DNA of 64,000 bases from the NCBI GenBank assembly GCA_018372435.1, contig JAHAJA010000005.1:124001-188000 (forward strand), read 5' to 3'. Made by a program: the position numbers and the translations under genes. Positions 1 to 8,426 of this stretch are shown one piece after another. The DNA comes from Clostridiales bacterium (GTDB lineage Bacteria > Bacillota > Clostridia > Lachnospirales > Lachnospiraceae). The notes beneath the pieces were generated by a model, which searched no databases, was not told the DNA's origin, and saw only the letters and a program-made list of their open reading frames with translations. Position 1 is the stretch's first letter. Each line of letters begins with the position of its first letter.

Positions 1-189
1 TCTGGTGGTAGTGGTTGTGGTTGTAGTGCCTCTACCTTAACGGGATATATACTTAAGAAGATGAAAAAGAAAGAATGGAAGAAGGTTCTGTTTGTACCAA
101 CAGGTGCACTACTTTCTCCGGTCAGCTTTAACGAAGGCAATTCCGTTCCAGGTATTGCACATGGAGTAGTATTAGAAGTAGAGCAGTAA
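1..189 (+). CDS. spoVAD: Stage V sporulation protein AD, C-terminal fragment
   Basis: The reading frame is open from the first base and ends in TAA at 187-189, so only the last 62 residues are present. The segment begins with a glycine/cysteine-rich GCGCSAST stretch and ends in a GIAHGVVLE motif, as in the C-terminus of SpoVAD, a thiolase-fold protein that binds dipicolinic acid and loads it into the forespore. The following gene encodes SpoVAE, which is the normal spoVA order and supports the call. The start lies outside the window. Confidence 0.85.
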   Translation, partial: SGGSGCGCSASTLTGYILKKMKKKEWKKVLFVPTGALLSPVSFNEGNSVPGIAHGVVLEVEQ

Positions 190-294
190 TTATTAAGTCT
201 TACTTCGTCAGAAGATTATTGTTTGAATCGTAAGTCGGTTTGTGTTATAGATTGGAGCAAGAACAAAACTAAGAGAGAATGGAGATGTTTTTAT

Positions 295-651
295 ATGGAA
301 TATGTTAAGGCATTCTTAGTAGGTGGAGCAATATGTGCAATTGTTCAGATCTTTATGGAGAAAACAAAACTAATGCCAGGACGTATCATGGTTATGTTAG
401 TTGGATTAGGTACAATACTTGGTGCAATTGGAGTTTATGAACCGTTTGCAAAATGGGCAGGTGCAGGTGCTACCGTACCGCTAATCGGTTTTGGTTATAC
501 ATTATTTAATGGTGTGAAGAAAGCGATTATTAGCGATGGTTTTGTTGGAGTATTCATGGGCGGATTTACGTCAGCAGCAGTAGGAGTTTCGGCTGCGCTT
601 ATATTTGGATATATCGCTTCATTAATCTTTAATCCAAAGATGAAAGAATAA
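295..651 (+). CDS. spoVAE: Stage V sporulation protein AE
   Basis: A 118-residue, almost entirely hydrophobic membrane protein with about four membrane segments, matching the usual SpoVAE (SpoVAEB) length. SpoVA proteins form the inner-membrane channel that moves calcium dipicolinate into spores and out on germination. The ATG at 295 is chosen over an upstream in-frame ATG at 223 because GGAG at 281-284 is well placed before it and the extra 24 residues are hydrophilic and unlike the family. It follows the spoVAD end by about 100 bases, and a strong terminator follows. Confidence 0.88.
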   Translation: MEYVKAFLVGGAICAIVQIFMEKTKLMPGRIMVMLVGLGTILGAIGVYEPFAKWAGAGATVPLIGFGYTLFNGVKKAIISDGFVGVFMGGFTSAAVGVSAALIFGYIASLIFNPKMKE

Positions 652-705
652 TGATATTTCAAGCAGCCGGCTGCTTTTAATATAGATTGGGATTTATATT
701 ATATG

Positions 706-750
706 AAAAAGAGAGACTCACATAGGCATTCCTATGTGAGTCTCTCTTTT
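706..750. terminator. Bidirectional terminator between spoVAE and PBP gene
   Basis: A perfect stem of about 20 bp (706-726 pairing with 731-750) closes a four-base CATT loop. It has A-runs on the left and T-runs on the right, so it can end transcription from both sides of this convergent gene pair. A smaller 16-base palindrome (AAGCAGCCGGCTGCTT) lies at 661-676 just after spoVAE. Confidence 0.9.
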
Positions 751-755
751 CTATT

Positions 756-3476
756 CTATTCTCCCTCAGAAGGAGTTTGTTCGCCTGGATTTTCAGTTCC
801 TGGATTTGGTGTAGTTGGTATACTTACATCTGGAATTGGAGGAATAACTTCTTCATCAGTTTCTTCTTCCTCTTCGTCGTAATACTCATCATCTGGGTTA
901 GGTTCAGTTTCTAAATCGCCAGTTGATGCAGATGTATGCACATTACAAACAGAATCCTCTAAAGATTTCGGTAATAGATAAGGAGTATCTTTGGTTGCTC
1001 CTGTTTCTTCTTTAACTAAGAATACCTTATCATGAATATCACCTTCTGGGCAGAACTCGCCAGCTTGTAAACCAGATACTTTACAGATTCTTATCTTAAC
1101 ATGAGTATCGCAAATTTCGGTTGGAACAGTTCCTTTCGCAAAATACTCTGTTTTAACAGTGCTGCCGCCTTGAGCGAATTCGCAGACACCTTCTCTGGCT
1201 AACTTTCCACTCTTAGTACATATTTTAGCGGTTACTATAGAGTCTGGCTTTGTAAAGGTTTTCTTTTCATAGCCTTCATGAACCTGTTTCATAATTAAGT
1301 TCCATAATCGTTTGTGATAGGAGGTGTTAACTCTGTTTTGATCACCGTTGTTGTTGTCGTAACCACCCCATATGCCAGCAGTGTAATAAGGTGTATAGCC
1401 TATAAACCATAAATCCTTACTATCTGTTGTTGTACCTGTTTTACCTGCTACAGGCATTGATCCTAAGTTAATGTAAGAAGCGGCAGTACCAATCTTAACT
1501 ACATCTTCCATAGCACTTGTTAATAAGAATGCTGTTGATTCTTTCATAACTTGACTAGTTGTTGGAGTGTTATCAATAATAAGTTTTCCATTATGGTCAT
1601 ATATTTGTGTATATAGTGTTGGTTCTGTGTAGATTCCGTTATTAGCAATACTTGCGAATGCAGAAGTTAACTCTAAGTTTTTAACACCATAAGTTAAACC
1701 GCCAAGTCCCATCGGTAAATTAATGTCTGAATGTACTTTGCCGTCTTCTGTTGTTACACTATCAACAATAGAAGTGAAGCCTAGTTTCATAAGGTAGGAA
1801 TAACCTAATTGAGGAGTAATCTGTTCTAATGTCTTAACTGTTACAATATTATTAGAGTTCCAAATAGCTTCTCGTAAAGTTGTAAGACCATTATATACAC
1901 CACGTCTCCAGTTGTTAACTGGTGTATTTGTTCCAGGGTATTTGTATGGTGCATCGTCTTGAACAGTTGCCAAAGTCATACCTGCGTTATCTAGTGCAGG
2001 TAAATAAGTTGATAATACTTTGAAGGTAGACCCTGGTTGTCTTAATGTTCGAGTAGCTCTGTTTAAAGTAAGACTACCTTCCTTTTCACCACGTCCACCA
2101 ACTAAGGCTAGAACTTGACCATTATTTTGATTCATAAGAACAAATGATACTTGCGGTTGAAGAGTAAAGGTTTTCTTTTCGCCAAGTATTTCATCACCTG
2201 ATTCTAAGACAGAAGCCTTAAACTCTTCCGTGTAAGCGTCTGCGTCTTTTTTGTTTTTGAAAAACAAATTGAAACTTGGTTGCTTCGAGGTGAAGTAATT
2301 TTTTAGATGTCCTTCTGAATAATTAATAGTAGACCCATCTGCTTTCAGAATGGATAAAGCATACGTCAATTCATATATATGGTAGGCTTCTGGATAATTT
2401 GATTCATCATTAATTACTGTATCGCATATCTCTTGAAGTTTTGTATCTTGTGTTGTATTAATTCTAAGACCACCACGATAGATTGCGTTAATAGCTTGTG
2501 TCTCTGTGTAACCTAATTTATCTTGTAAATCTTCTTGAACCTGAAGAATTAACTCATCAACAAAGTAGGAGTTTGTAGTTGAATTTGTACTTATTTGTTC
2601 TTCGTTAACTAATTGAATTCTTTCGTATACATCATCCTTTAGTGCTTCATCATATTCTTCTTGCGTAATGTGTCCTTGCTCTAGCATTTTACTAAGAATA
2701 ATGCTTCTTTTAGCAGCATTATCTTCTGGATGAGTAATTGGATTAAGATATACAGGGCTTTGTGTAATGCCCGCAATTACGGCAGCTTCTGATAAGGTAA
2801 GTTTTTTTACATCTTTATTAAAATATCGCAAGGATGCAGCTTGTACCCCTAGTGTTCCTTGACCAAGGTTAATGGTGTTTAGATAGTATTCAAGAATTTG
2901 ATTTTTATCTAATTTGTCCTCTAATTTGATAGCTAGATATTGTTCTTGAACCTTTCGTTGCAATTTATCAAAGAATTTTTCTTCGTTTCCACCTTCGAAT
3001 ACTTGGTTTTTTAGAAGCTGTTGGGTTAATGTACTAGCGCCCTCTGAAAATCTACCTGATTTAACACCGACGAAGAAAGCACGGAAGATACCTTTTACAT
3101 CGATACCATTATGTGTCCAGAAACGTTCATCTTCAGTAGAGATGAAGGCGTTTTGTACAACTTCAGGTATATTTTTTAGATCAACATAGATACGGTTTGC
3201 TTGAGAACCGACTAGTTTTTGTATTTCATTTCCTTCACTATCATATATTATTGTTGAGAACCCGCTAGGTTTAACATCAATAGAATCGATACTTGGGGCA
3301 CTGTCTAACATGCCTTTTAGTGCACCAAGACCAGTGAATGTACCTATTATTGATATAGCAACAATGCAGACAATACAGGTACGCAGAAAAGATATAAGTG
3401 CTTTTTTTGAAAGCTTCTGCGAAGTGGAGTGTATATTCCGCTGTTTATTCGCTGTACCACGTTTACTAAAGTCCAT
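756..3476 (-). CDS. ponA: Class A penicillin-binding protein (bifunctional peptidoglycan glycosyltransferase/transpeptidase)
   Basis: A 906-residue PBP1A-type enzyme that polymerises and crosslinks peptidoglycan outside the membrane. A single membrane anchor (about 27-50) precedes the glycosyltransferase domain with EDERFW (near 115-120) and GASTLTQQLLKNQ. The transpeptidase domain has the serine motif STFK (Ser near 483), SNN (near 541) and KTGT (near 679). The C-terminal tail is long, acidic and Pro/Thr-rich, as in clostridial PBP1A. Start chosen at 3476 because AAAAGGAGGCTT lies just upstream; a longer in-frame ATG at 3557 has no such site. It is transcribed toward spoVAE. Confidence 0.93.
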   Translation of the reverse strand: MDFSKRGTANKQRNIHSTSQKLSKKALISFLRTCIVCIVAISIIGTFTGLGALKGMLDSAPSIDSIDVKPSGFSTIIYDSEGNEIQKLVGSQANRIYVDLKNIPEVVQNAFISTEDERFWTHNGIDVKGIFRAFFVGVKSGRFSEGASTLTQQLLKNQVFEGGNEEKFFDKLQRKVQEQYLAIKLEDKLDKNQILEYYLNTINLGQGTLGVQAASLRYFNKDVKKLTLSEAAVIAGITQSPVYLNPITHPEDNAAKRSIILSKMLEQGHITQEEYDEALKDDVYERIQLVNEEQISTNSTTNSYFVDELILQVQEDLQDKLGYTETQAINAIYRGGLRINTTQDTKLQEICDTVINDESNYPEAYHIYELTYALSILKADGSTINYSEGHLKNYFTSKQPSFNLFFKNKKDADAYTEEFKASVLESGDEILGEKKTFTLQPQVSFVLMNQNNGQVLALVGGRGEKEGSLTLNRATRTLRQPGSTFKVLSTYLPALDNAGMTLATVQDDAPYKYPGTNTPVNNWRRGVYNGLTTLREAIWNSNNIVTVKTLEQITPQLGYSYLMKLGFTSIVDSVTTEDGKVHSDINLPMGLGGLTYGVKNLELTSAFASIANNGIYTEPTLYTQIYDHNGKLIIDNTPTTSQVMKESTAFLLTSAMEDVVKIGTAASYINLGSMPVAGKTGTTTDSKDLWFIGYTPYYTAGIWGGYDNNNGDQNRVNTSYHKRLWNLIMKQVHEGYEKKTFTKPDSIVTAKICTKSGKLAREGVCEFAQGGSTVKTEYFAKGTVPTEICDTHVKIRICKVSGLQAGEFCPEGDIHDKVFLVKEETGATKDTPYLLPKSLEDSVCNVHTSASTGDLETEPNPDDEYYDEEEEETDEEVIPPIPDVSIPTTPNPGTENPGEQTPSEGE

Positions 3477-3926
3477 AATAAGCCTCCTTTTCGGTACTAT
3501 TATATCAAAAAACTGTATTAAAATAAAGTAAAATAAATAACCAGAGACATAGTGCAATGTGTAGTGTAAATATATAGGTATTAAGTCTTATTGATTATTT
3601 ACTAGTATTGACAAATTACAATAGCTTAGACATTTGTTGAAAATGGCTCATAATATCTGTCTTTACATATGAAATTGTAGAATAAAATAAAAGTGTATCA
3701 AATCTACCTATATATAATTAAGAAAAAAACCGATGATAAAACATTAGTTGCTAGAATAAGACAAAATATTTTGTCGGAATATTAAAAATAAGTCGAATTA
3801 TTAATAAAATTTAAACATTGTGCGATATAATTTCCTAGAAATTGGAATAAATTAGTAGTATAATTTTCTAAGATAGTGTATAAGCATTGTCAAAGTTGTG
3901 GTTATTTTACTGTAGGAGGTATTTGT
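3477..3926. other. AT-rich divergent intergenic region
   Basis: About 450 bases between the divergent PBP and DUF6514-like genes. It holds the PBP ribosome binding site (3481-3491) and two TATAAT boxes on the plus strand (3826-3831 and 3859-3864), either of which could serve the downstream small gene, but neither has a clear -35 at normal spacing. A TTGACA at 3608-3613 has no matching -10. No RNA gene or repeat was recognised. Confidence 0.5.
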
Positions 3927-4235
3927 ATGAAACGAATTGACCTAATCGGGGAGAGGAATGTTACGTTAGAAGACCAGAGGGAGATGGTTTTAAATTATTA
4001 CTTAATTGAAGAATCATCAAAAGAAAACGGGGGAATGAATAGTTCAAGTTATGTGTATGGAATCAAAATCGAGAAACAATTTGGGGGAATTGTGGAATCG
4101 GAAGAAGTGGAAGGACTATCGTACTCGAAGGAAGTAGTACTACAATTAATTAGCACACTAATGGAGTGTACCGTAACTCCCATGACTATGATAGAAGTAG
4201 TGGACGAGCTTATCACTCTAAGGCAATGTAGCTAA
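3927..4235 (+). CDS. Small conserved clostridial protein, DUF6514-like
   Basis: A soluble 102-residue protein of unknown function. The pattern YVYGIKIEK, then GLSYSKEVVLQLISTLMECTVTPMTMIEVVDELI, resembles the DUF6514 family found in Lachnospiraceae and other clostridia; this is recalled, not searched. The ATG at 3927 is chosen because TAGGAGGT lies directly upstream at ideal spacing; the frame is open further upstream without such a site. No catalytic motif or membrane segment is seen. It precedes the YigZ-family gene in the same orientation. Confidence 0.65.
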   Translation: MKRIDLIGERNVTLEDQREMVLNYYLIEESSKENGGMNSSSYVYGIKIEKQFGGIVESEEVEGLSYSKEVVLQLISTLMECTVTPMTMIEVVDELITLRQCS

Positions 4236-4356
4236 GATGTAATCGCATAGATAGCTAATGTATAAGAAGACATTCTTGCAATATAAGCGGACATACGTTA
4301 TGATATGTATCATATAAGGTTATCAATGTTTACAGATTGTGAGGTACCAAGTTTAT

Positions 4357-5028
4357 ATGATAGAAAGTTACAAGGCGGTTTATGCAGCTGGACAGGAAGA
4401 AATTGTTGAGAAAAAATCGCGTTTTATTGCTTCGGTTCAACCTATTGAATCAGAAGAAGAGGCAATCTCGTATATTGAGCAGCTTCGTAAAAATTATTGG
4501 GATGCAACTCATAACTGCTATGCTTACGTCATTGGGAAAAGAAATGAAGTGCAAAGATGTAGTGATGATGGAGAACCGAGTGGAACAGCAGGAAAACCGA
4601 TATTAGATGTATTACTAGGACAAGGGATTCATAATACAGTAGTGGTAGTCACTAGATATTTTGGTGGAACGTTATTAGGAACGGGAGGCTTAGTTCGTGC
4701 TTATTCTAATGCTACTATAGAGGGACTTAAGCAATGTGTTATTGTTGAAAAAAAGGCTGGCAAGAAAGTGCGTATTGTTACTGATTATAATGGAGTTGGT
4801 AAATTACAATATATAACTTGTCAGATGCAGATAACAGTGCTAAATACCATTTATACTGACATAGTTACGATGGAGTTATTAGTTACCTTTGATCAGTTAC
4901 ATCTATTACAACAAGAAGTTATTGAAGCAACTAGTGGAAAGTGTAAAATAGAAGAATACGGTAGTACGTATTTTGCACAAGTCAAAGATGAGATTATATT
5001 ATTCGATGATGAGCTAGTAGAAGGTTAA
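4357..5028 (+). CDS. YigZ/IMPACT family protein
   Basis: A 223-residue cytosolic protein. The N-terminal UPF0029/IMPACT domain shows KKSRFIA (about 19-25), NCYAYVIG, the family signature DDGEPSGTAGKPIL (about 73-86) and VVVTRYFGGTLLGTGGLVRAY. A C-terminal DUF1949 ferredoxin-like domain follows. The eukaryotic relative IMPACT regulates GCN2; the bacterial role is unsettled, with links to translation stress. Start at 4357 is preferred over a GTG at 4339 because GTGAGG sits upstream of 4357 while 4339 has no ribosome site. A strong terminator follows directly. Confidence 0.88.
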   Translation: MIESYKAVYAAGQEEIVEKKSRFIASVQPIESEEEAISYIEQLRKNYWDATHNCYAYVIGKRNEVQRCSDDGEPSGTAGKPILDVLLGQGIHNTVVVVTRYFGGTLLGTGGLVRAYSNATIEGLKQCVIVEKKAGKKVRIVTDYNGVGKLQYITCQMQITVLNTIYTDIVTMELLVTFDQLHLLQQEVIEATSGKCKIEEYGSTYFAQVKDEIILFDDELVEG

Positions 5029-5077
5029 AAAGCGCTTGGAAAAATTAGATTGGGCTAATTTTTCCAAGCGCTTTTTG
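5027..5077. terminator. Bidirectional terminator after YigZ gene
   Basis: A stem of about 20 bp (AAAAAGCGCTTGGAAAAATT pairing with its complement) around a short loop. The A-run at the left end and T-run at the right end make it usable from both directions, for the YigZ gene and the convergent DUF4250 gene. Confidence 0.9.
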
Positions 5078-5094
5078 CGTGATCGAAACGCGTT

Positions 5095-5124
5095 CTTTTG
5101 ACACTCTAACCAGTTACGTAAATT
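5095..5124 (+). repeat. Solo copy of foldback-element end sequence
   Basis: These 30 bases match the right end and flank of the foldback element (13413-13442) at 26 of 30 positions. The first 15 (CTTTTGACACTCTAA) are identical and all four differences are transitions. The sequence overlaps the stop codon of the DUF4250 gene. No partner arm is seen nearby, so it could be a relic end or a shared target sequence. Confidence 0.5.
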
Positions 5125-5290
5125 GATTGATGACTTCATCATAACGATAATCGATAGTTTCAAGTTTTGAACATAAGGATTGCTCGTCTATGTTAAGAGA
5201 AGAACATAAATCCTTTAAGTTTGGGTAGAAATCTCTTAATTGTGTATTTATATAGCTAAGTAACATTACTGGATCGTTTGGTATATTCAT
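5114..5290 (-). CDS. DUF4250 domain-containing small protein
   Basis: A 58-residue protein with the compact family pattern IPNDPVMLLSYINTQLRD, then LKDLCSSLNID, then IDYRYDEVINQF, which I recognise as DUF4250, a small helical domain common in Firmicutes with no known function. The start at 5290 is favoured over an upstream in-frame ATG at 5332 because AAAGGAAG lies just before it and the family starts at this methionine. It converges on the YigZ gene across a bidirectional terminator. Confidence 0.8.
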   Translation of the reverse strand: MNIPNDPVMLLSYINTQLRDFYPNLKDLCSSLNIDEQSLCSKLETIDYRYDEVINQFT

Positions 5291-5376
5291 AGAAACTTCC
5301 TTTCGTGCTCGGTTGGTTTTTAACACATTCATTATAGTAAATTATTTATTAAGAAACAAGAACGAAAATAAACGCC

Positions 5377-5444
5377 TTGACATACTGTATATATGTATAT
5401 ATACTGTATATATAGATATATACGGAATATGTACATATATACAG
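5377..5444 (+). promoter_or_regulatory. Consensus promoter embedded in palindromic AT operator of the YtrA-type ABC operon
   Basis: TTGACA at 5377-5382 and TATACT at 5400-5405, separated by 17 bases, form a near-perfect vegetative promoter. Two direct copies of ATACTGTATATAT start at 5382 and 5401, 19 bases apart, covering the -35 and -10 boxes. CTGTATATATGTA at 5385-5397 is repeated in exact inverted form at 5432-5444. The operon encodes a GntR/YtrA regulator, so this is very likely its autoregulatory operator; that link is inference. Confidence 0.75.
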
Positions 5445-5483
5445 TTGGAGCATGTAGTGGTTTGTGAAAGGAGTTTTTTGATA

Positions 5484-6350
5484 ATGGAGTATATATTAGA
5501 AGTTGAAAATGTTTATAAAAAATTAGATACATTCTCTTTGGAAAACATTGATTTTAAGTTAGAACCAGGTTTTATTATGGGGTTAATAGGCAGGAATGGT
5601 TCAGGAAAGACTACTTTGATTAACACGATTTTAGGCTTGTACCAAAAAACAACAGGGAATGTGAGGATTTGTGGTCATGATCTTTGCATGGATGAAAGCA
5701 GAGCGAAGGGGGAATTGGGATTTGTACTGGATGAAAATCCATTTCTCGAAGACTTTTCTTCTCTTGATAATGCTAAAATATATTCGTCTTATTACAAAAA
5801 CTTCAACATGGATATGTTTACAAGATATTGTAGTAGATTTGATGTGGATCCAAAGAGAAAACTAAAGAAGTTGTCTAAAGGAACCATTATCAAGTTTCAA
5901 CTTGCATTTGCTTTATCACATGATGCGAAATTGTTCGTTATGGATGAACCAGCCAGTGGTTTGGATCCAGTATTTCGTCGTGAACTTATGGAGATTATGT
6001 ATGATGCAATATTGAGTGGAGATAAGAGTATTTTGTTCTCTACCCATCTAACGGAAGAGATAGATATGGTAGCTGATTATGTTACTATACTACATGAAGG
6101 AAAACAAGTTATCACTACTTCGAAAGAAGAGTTATTTGAATCATACCGAGTTGTGAAAGGAAGTGAAGAGAAGATTCAGTTACTACGACCTTCTGTAATT
6201 GGTAAGAAAGTAACACCGTACTATGTTGAAGCATTAGTTAAGAATGAGGAGTCAATACTGAATAAAGGATGTCAGATAGAGATTCCAACAATAGCAGACT
6301 TTATGTATTATTTTTCTACAGATAAAAGAGAGGAGTTTACTTATGTCTAA
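5484..6350 (+). CDS. ABC transporter ATP-binding protein (YtrB/bacitracin-export-like)
   Basis: A 288-residue ABC ATPase with Walker A GRNGSGKTT (about 36-44), an unusual signature LSKGT in place of LSGGQ, Walker B LFVMDEPASGLDP and H-loop STHLTEE. A C-terminal extension of about 80 residues follows the core, as in the YtrB and BcrA types. It should energise the adjacent membrane protein, whose start it overlaps by 8 bases. The start at 5484 is set by AAAGGAG at 5467-5473; a longer frame from 5313 would run through the promoter. First gene of a five-gene GntR-controlled operon. Confidence 0.88.
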   Translation: MEYILEVENVYKKLDTFSLENIDFKLEPGFIMGLIGRNGSGKTTLINTILGLYQKTTGNVRICGHDLCMDESRAKGELGFVLDENPFLEDFSSLDNAKIYSSYYKNFNMDMFTRYCSRFDVDPKRKLKKLSKGTIIKFQLAFALSHDAKLFVMDEPASGLDPVFRRELMEIMYDAILSGDKSILFSTHLTEEIDMVADYVTILHEGKQVITTSKEELFESYRVVKGSEEKIQLLRPSVIGKKVTPYYVEALVKNEESILNKGCQIEIPTIADFMYYFSTDKREEFTYV

Positions 6351-7050
6351 TAAAGAATTGCGTAAGGCTCTTTTGATTCGATATGGTGTATGCTTTAAAA
6401 ATAGGTGGTATAACGTATTTTTATTTATTATATATTTCGGTCTTGGTATTATGGAAGAAATTAGATTTATGAATGGAGAAAAAGGAAGCTCTTATATAAT
6501 TCCTGCTGGCGTATTCGCTATTGTCGGAGTTGTTGCTATATTGGCTGTTGAGATTACTAGGCATGAGAAGTGTCAATATATTGTGCCATTATCTTATGAG
6601 GAAAGGAAACGTTATTATCTTATTGGAGTATTGATTAATTTTACATTAATGCTGCTTATGTGTTTGTTGTTTATAGGAATTACAATAGCCATTAATAAAG
6701 AGTATGGGATGGCAGTAATCAAGGTGTTTGCGATAATGGGATTACCTTATAGTATTGTAGCATCCTTTCAAAAAATTAATATGTTTAAAGGTAAAAAGAA
6801 AAAAGACAACCCAAAGAGTGTTTATGTCAGTTATGTCATTGGAGTGGTTGTGGGCATTTTGGCTTCTATTTTACTATTTCAGATTGGGTATTTGTTTGAG
6901 CACCCACTGTATATGAAGTTAATTGCTGTGTTATTAAATGTGTTGTCATTAGGTAGAGCAATGTATGCAATATTAGAAATTATAAATCGTGATACGGATT
7001 ATGAGAATGTTAAAGTTAATCAGTTGAAAGTCTTGAAGAAATTGATGTAA
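6343..7050 (+). CDS. ABC transporter membrane protein, partner of upstream ATPase
   Basis: A 235-residue integral membrane protein with about six hydrophobic segments. No enzyme motif is visible. The start overlaps the ATPase gene by 8 bases, a sign of translational coupling, and the size and position fit the ABC-2-like permease of YtrA-type operons. The substrate is unknown; related operons respond to cell-wall-active peptides, but nothing here proves that. The regulator gene begins 15 bases downstream. Confidence 0.7.
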   Translation: MSNKELRKALLIRYGVCFKNRWYNVFLFIIYFGLGIMEEIRFMNGEKGSSYIIPAGVFAIVGVVAILAVEITRHEKCQYIVPLSYEERKRYYLIGVLINFTLMLLMCLLFIGITIAINKEYGMAVIKVFAIMGLPYSIVASFQKINMFKGKKKKDNPKSVYVSYVIGVVVGILASILLFQIGYLFEHPLYMKLIAVLLNVLSLGRAMYAILEIINRDTDYENVKVNQLKVLKKLM

Positions 7051-7064
7051 GTGAGGTGATTTGG

Positions 7065-7442
7065 TTGAATATTATTATATCGAATAGTAGTAATCTTGCT
7101 ATCTATGAGCAGATTGTTAATCAGATAAAATCAGCAATTATCAATAAAGAGGTAGTGGCTGGAGATGCAATGCCGTCTATTCGTGGTCTGGCGAAAGATT
7201 TACAGATTAGTGTTATTACAACAAAGCGAGCGTATGAAGAACTTGAAAAAGAAGGATTATTATATTCCGTTACAGGAAAGGGTTTTTATATATGCGAACA
7301 AAACACTGATATATTGAAGGAGAAGAAGATTAGTATGATAGAAAAACATCTGCAAGATATATTGAATGAGTGTAAAGCGGCAGGATTATCATTAGAGGAT
7401 ATCCAGGATATGATAGAAGTGCTATATCAGGAGACTGAGTAA
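7065..7442 (+). CDS. GntR family transcriptional regulator, YtrA subfamily
   Basis: A 125-residue repressor-type protein. The N-terminal winged helix carries IYEQIVNQIKSAI, GDAMPSIRGLAKDLQISVITTKRAYEELEKEGLL and GKGFYI, the hallmark of YtrA-like GntR proteins; only a short helical C-terminal dimerisation tail follows, with no ligand domain. A TTG start at 7065 is chosen because GAGGTG lies 6 bases upstream and family members begin at this point; a GTG at 7056 is the alternative. It lies between two ABC pairs and probably binds the palindromic operator at 5377-5444. Confidence 0.88.
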   Translation: MNIIISNSSNLAIYEQIVNQIKSAIINKEVVAGDAMPSIRGLAKDLQISVITTKRAYEELEKEGLLYSVTGKGFYICEQNTDILKEKKISMIEKHLQDILNECKAAGLSLEDIQDMIEVLYQETE

Positions 7443-7458
7443 GTTAGGGGGGCTTATA

Positions 7459-8352
7459 TTGCAAGTAAATGAGGCTATACGAGTAGAGAATCTAAGTAAG
7501 AATTTTAGGAAATTTAATCTAAGCGATATTAGTTTTTCTTTAGATAAAGGCTTTATAATGGGGATTATCGGTAGAAATGGTGCGGGGAAAACAACATTAA
7601 TGAAGTTGCTATATGGTGTGTACACAAAGAGTCAAGGAGAGGTCTATATCGATGGTAAAAGGTTTTACAAAAAAGATTATAAAGTTAGACAACGAATTGG
7701 ATATATTGCAGAAGAGGATCGCTTTTTACTTGAAAAGACGTTGTTAGAAAATGCGAAGGCGTTTGGAAGTTTATATGACCAATTTGATGTGGATTATTTT
7801 AAAGAATTATTATGCAAGTATAATTTAGATGAGGAGAAAACACCTGATCAATTATCAAAAGGAATGAAGATTAAATTTCAATTGGCTTTTGTGCTCGCAA
7901 ATCATCCTAAATTGTTGTTACTGGATGAACCAACAGGGGGGCTAGATCCAATATTTAGACAAGAATTTCTTGGTATATTACAAGGATTGGTAGAAGAGGA
8001 AAATATGGGAGTGATTATATCTACGCATATTACAACAGATCTTGATAAGATTGCAGATTACATTATGATACTTGATAAAGGTAAAATGATTTCGCTATCT
8101 ACGAAAGAAGAGTTGATGGATGAATATCGATTGATAAAAGGACCACGAGAGATTCTCCGTAGTTTACCTAAGGAGATATTTATTAGTGTGAAGAGTACGA
8201 ATAGTGGGTTTGAAGGGCTAGCACATCATAGCAAAAAGATTGCAGGCCAGGAGGAATGGCTACATAAGATTGTAATTGAAAACCCAGATTTAAGTGATAT
8301 CTTATATTACTTAACTCAAACTTCGTACCCTAAGATTTCGGGGAGTAACTAA
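7459..8352 (+). CDS. ABC transporter ATP-binding protein, second of the operon
   Basis: A 297-residue ABC ATPase, a clear paralogue of the one at 5484. It has Walker A GRNGAGKTT, the same divergent signature LSKGM followed by KIKFQLAF, Walker B LLLLDEPTGGLDP, H-loop STHITTD and a similar C-terminal extension. The TTG start at 7459 follows an AGGGGGGC ribosome site. It lies 16 bases after the GntR gene and 74 before a second membrane protein gene, so the regulator is flanked by two ATPase/permease sets that likely arose by duplication. Confidence 0.88.
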   Translation: MQVNEAIRVENLSKNFRKFNLSDISFSLDKGFIMGIIGRNGAGKTTLMKLLYGVYTKSQGEVYIDGKRFYKKDYKVRQRIGYIAEEDRFLLEKTLLENAKAFGSLYDQFDVDYFKELLCKYNLDEEKTPDQLSKGMKIKFQLAFVLANHPKLLLLDEPTGGLDPIFRQEFLGILQGLVEEENMGVIISTHITTDLDKIADYIMILDKGKMISLSTKEELMDEYRLIKGPREILRSLPKEIFISVKSTNSGFEGLAHHSKKIAGQEEWLHKIVIENPDLSDILYYLTQTSYPKISGSN

Positions 8353-8426
8353 TTGCTATATTCAGCGCATCTATAGACAGCAAAAGTTATTAGAAGAGTA
8401 AAAGTTATGGGAGGAGCGTAAAGAAC

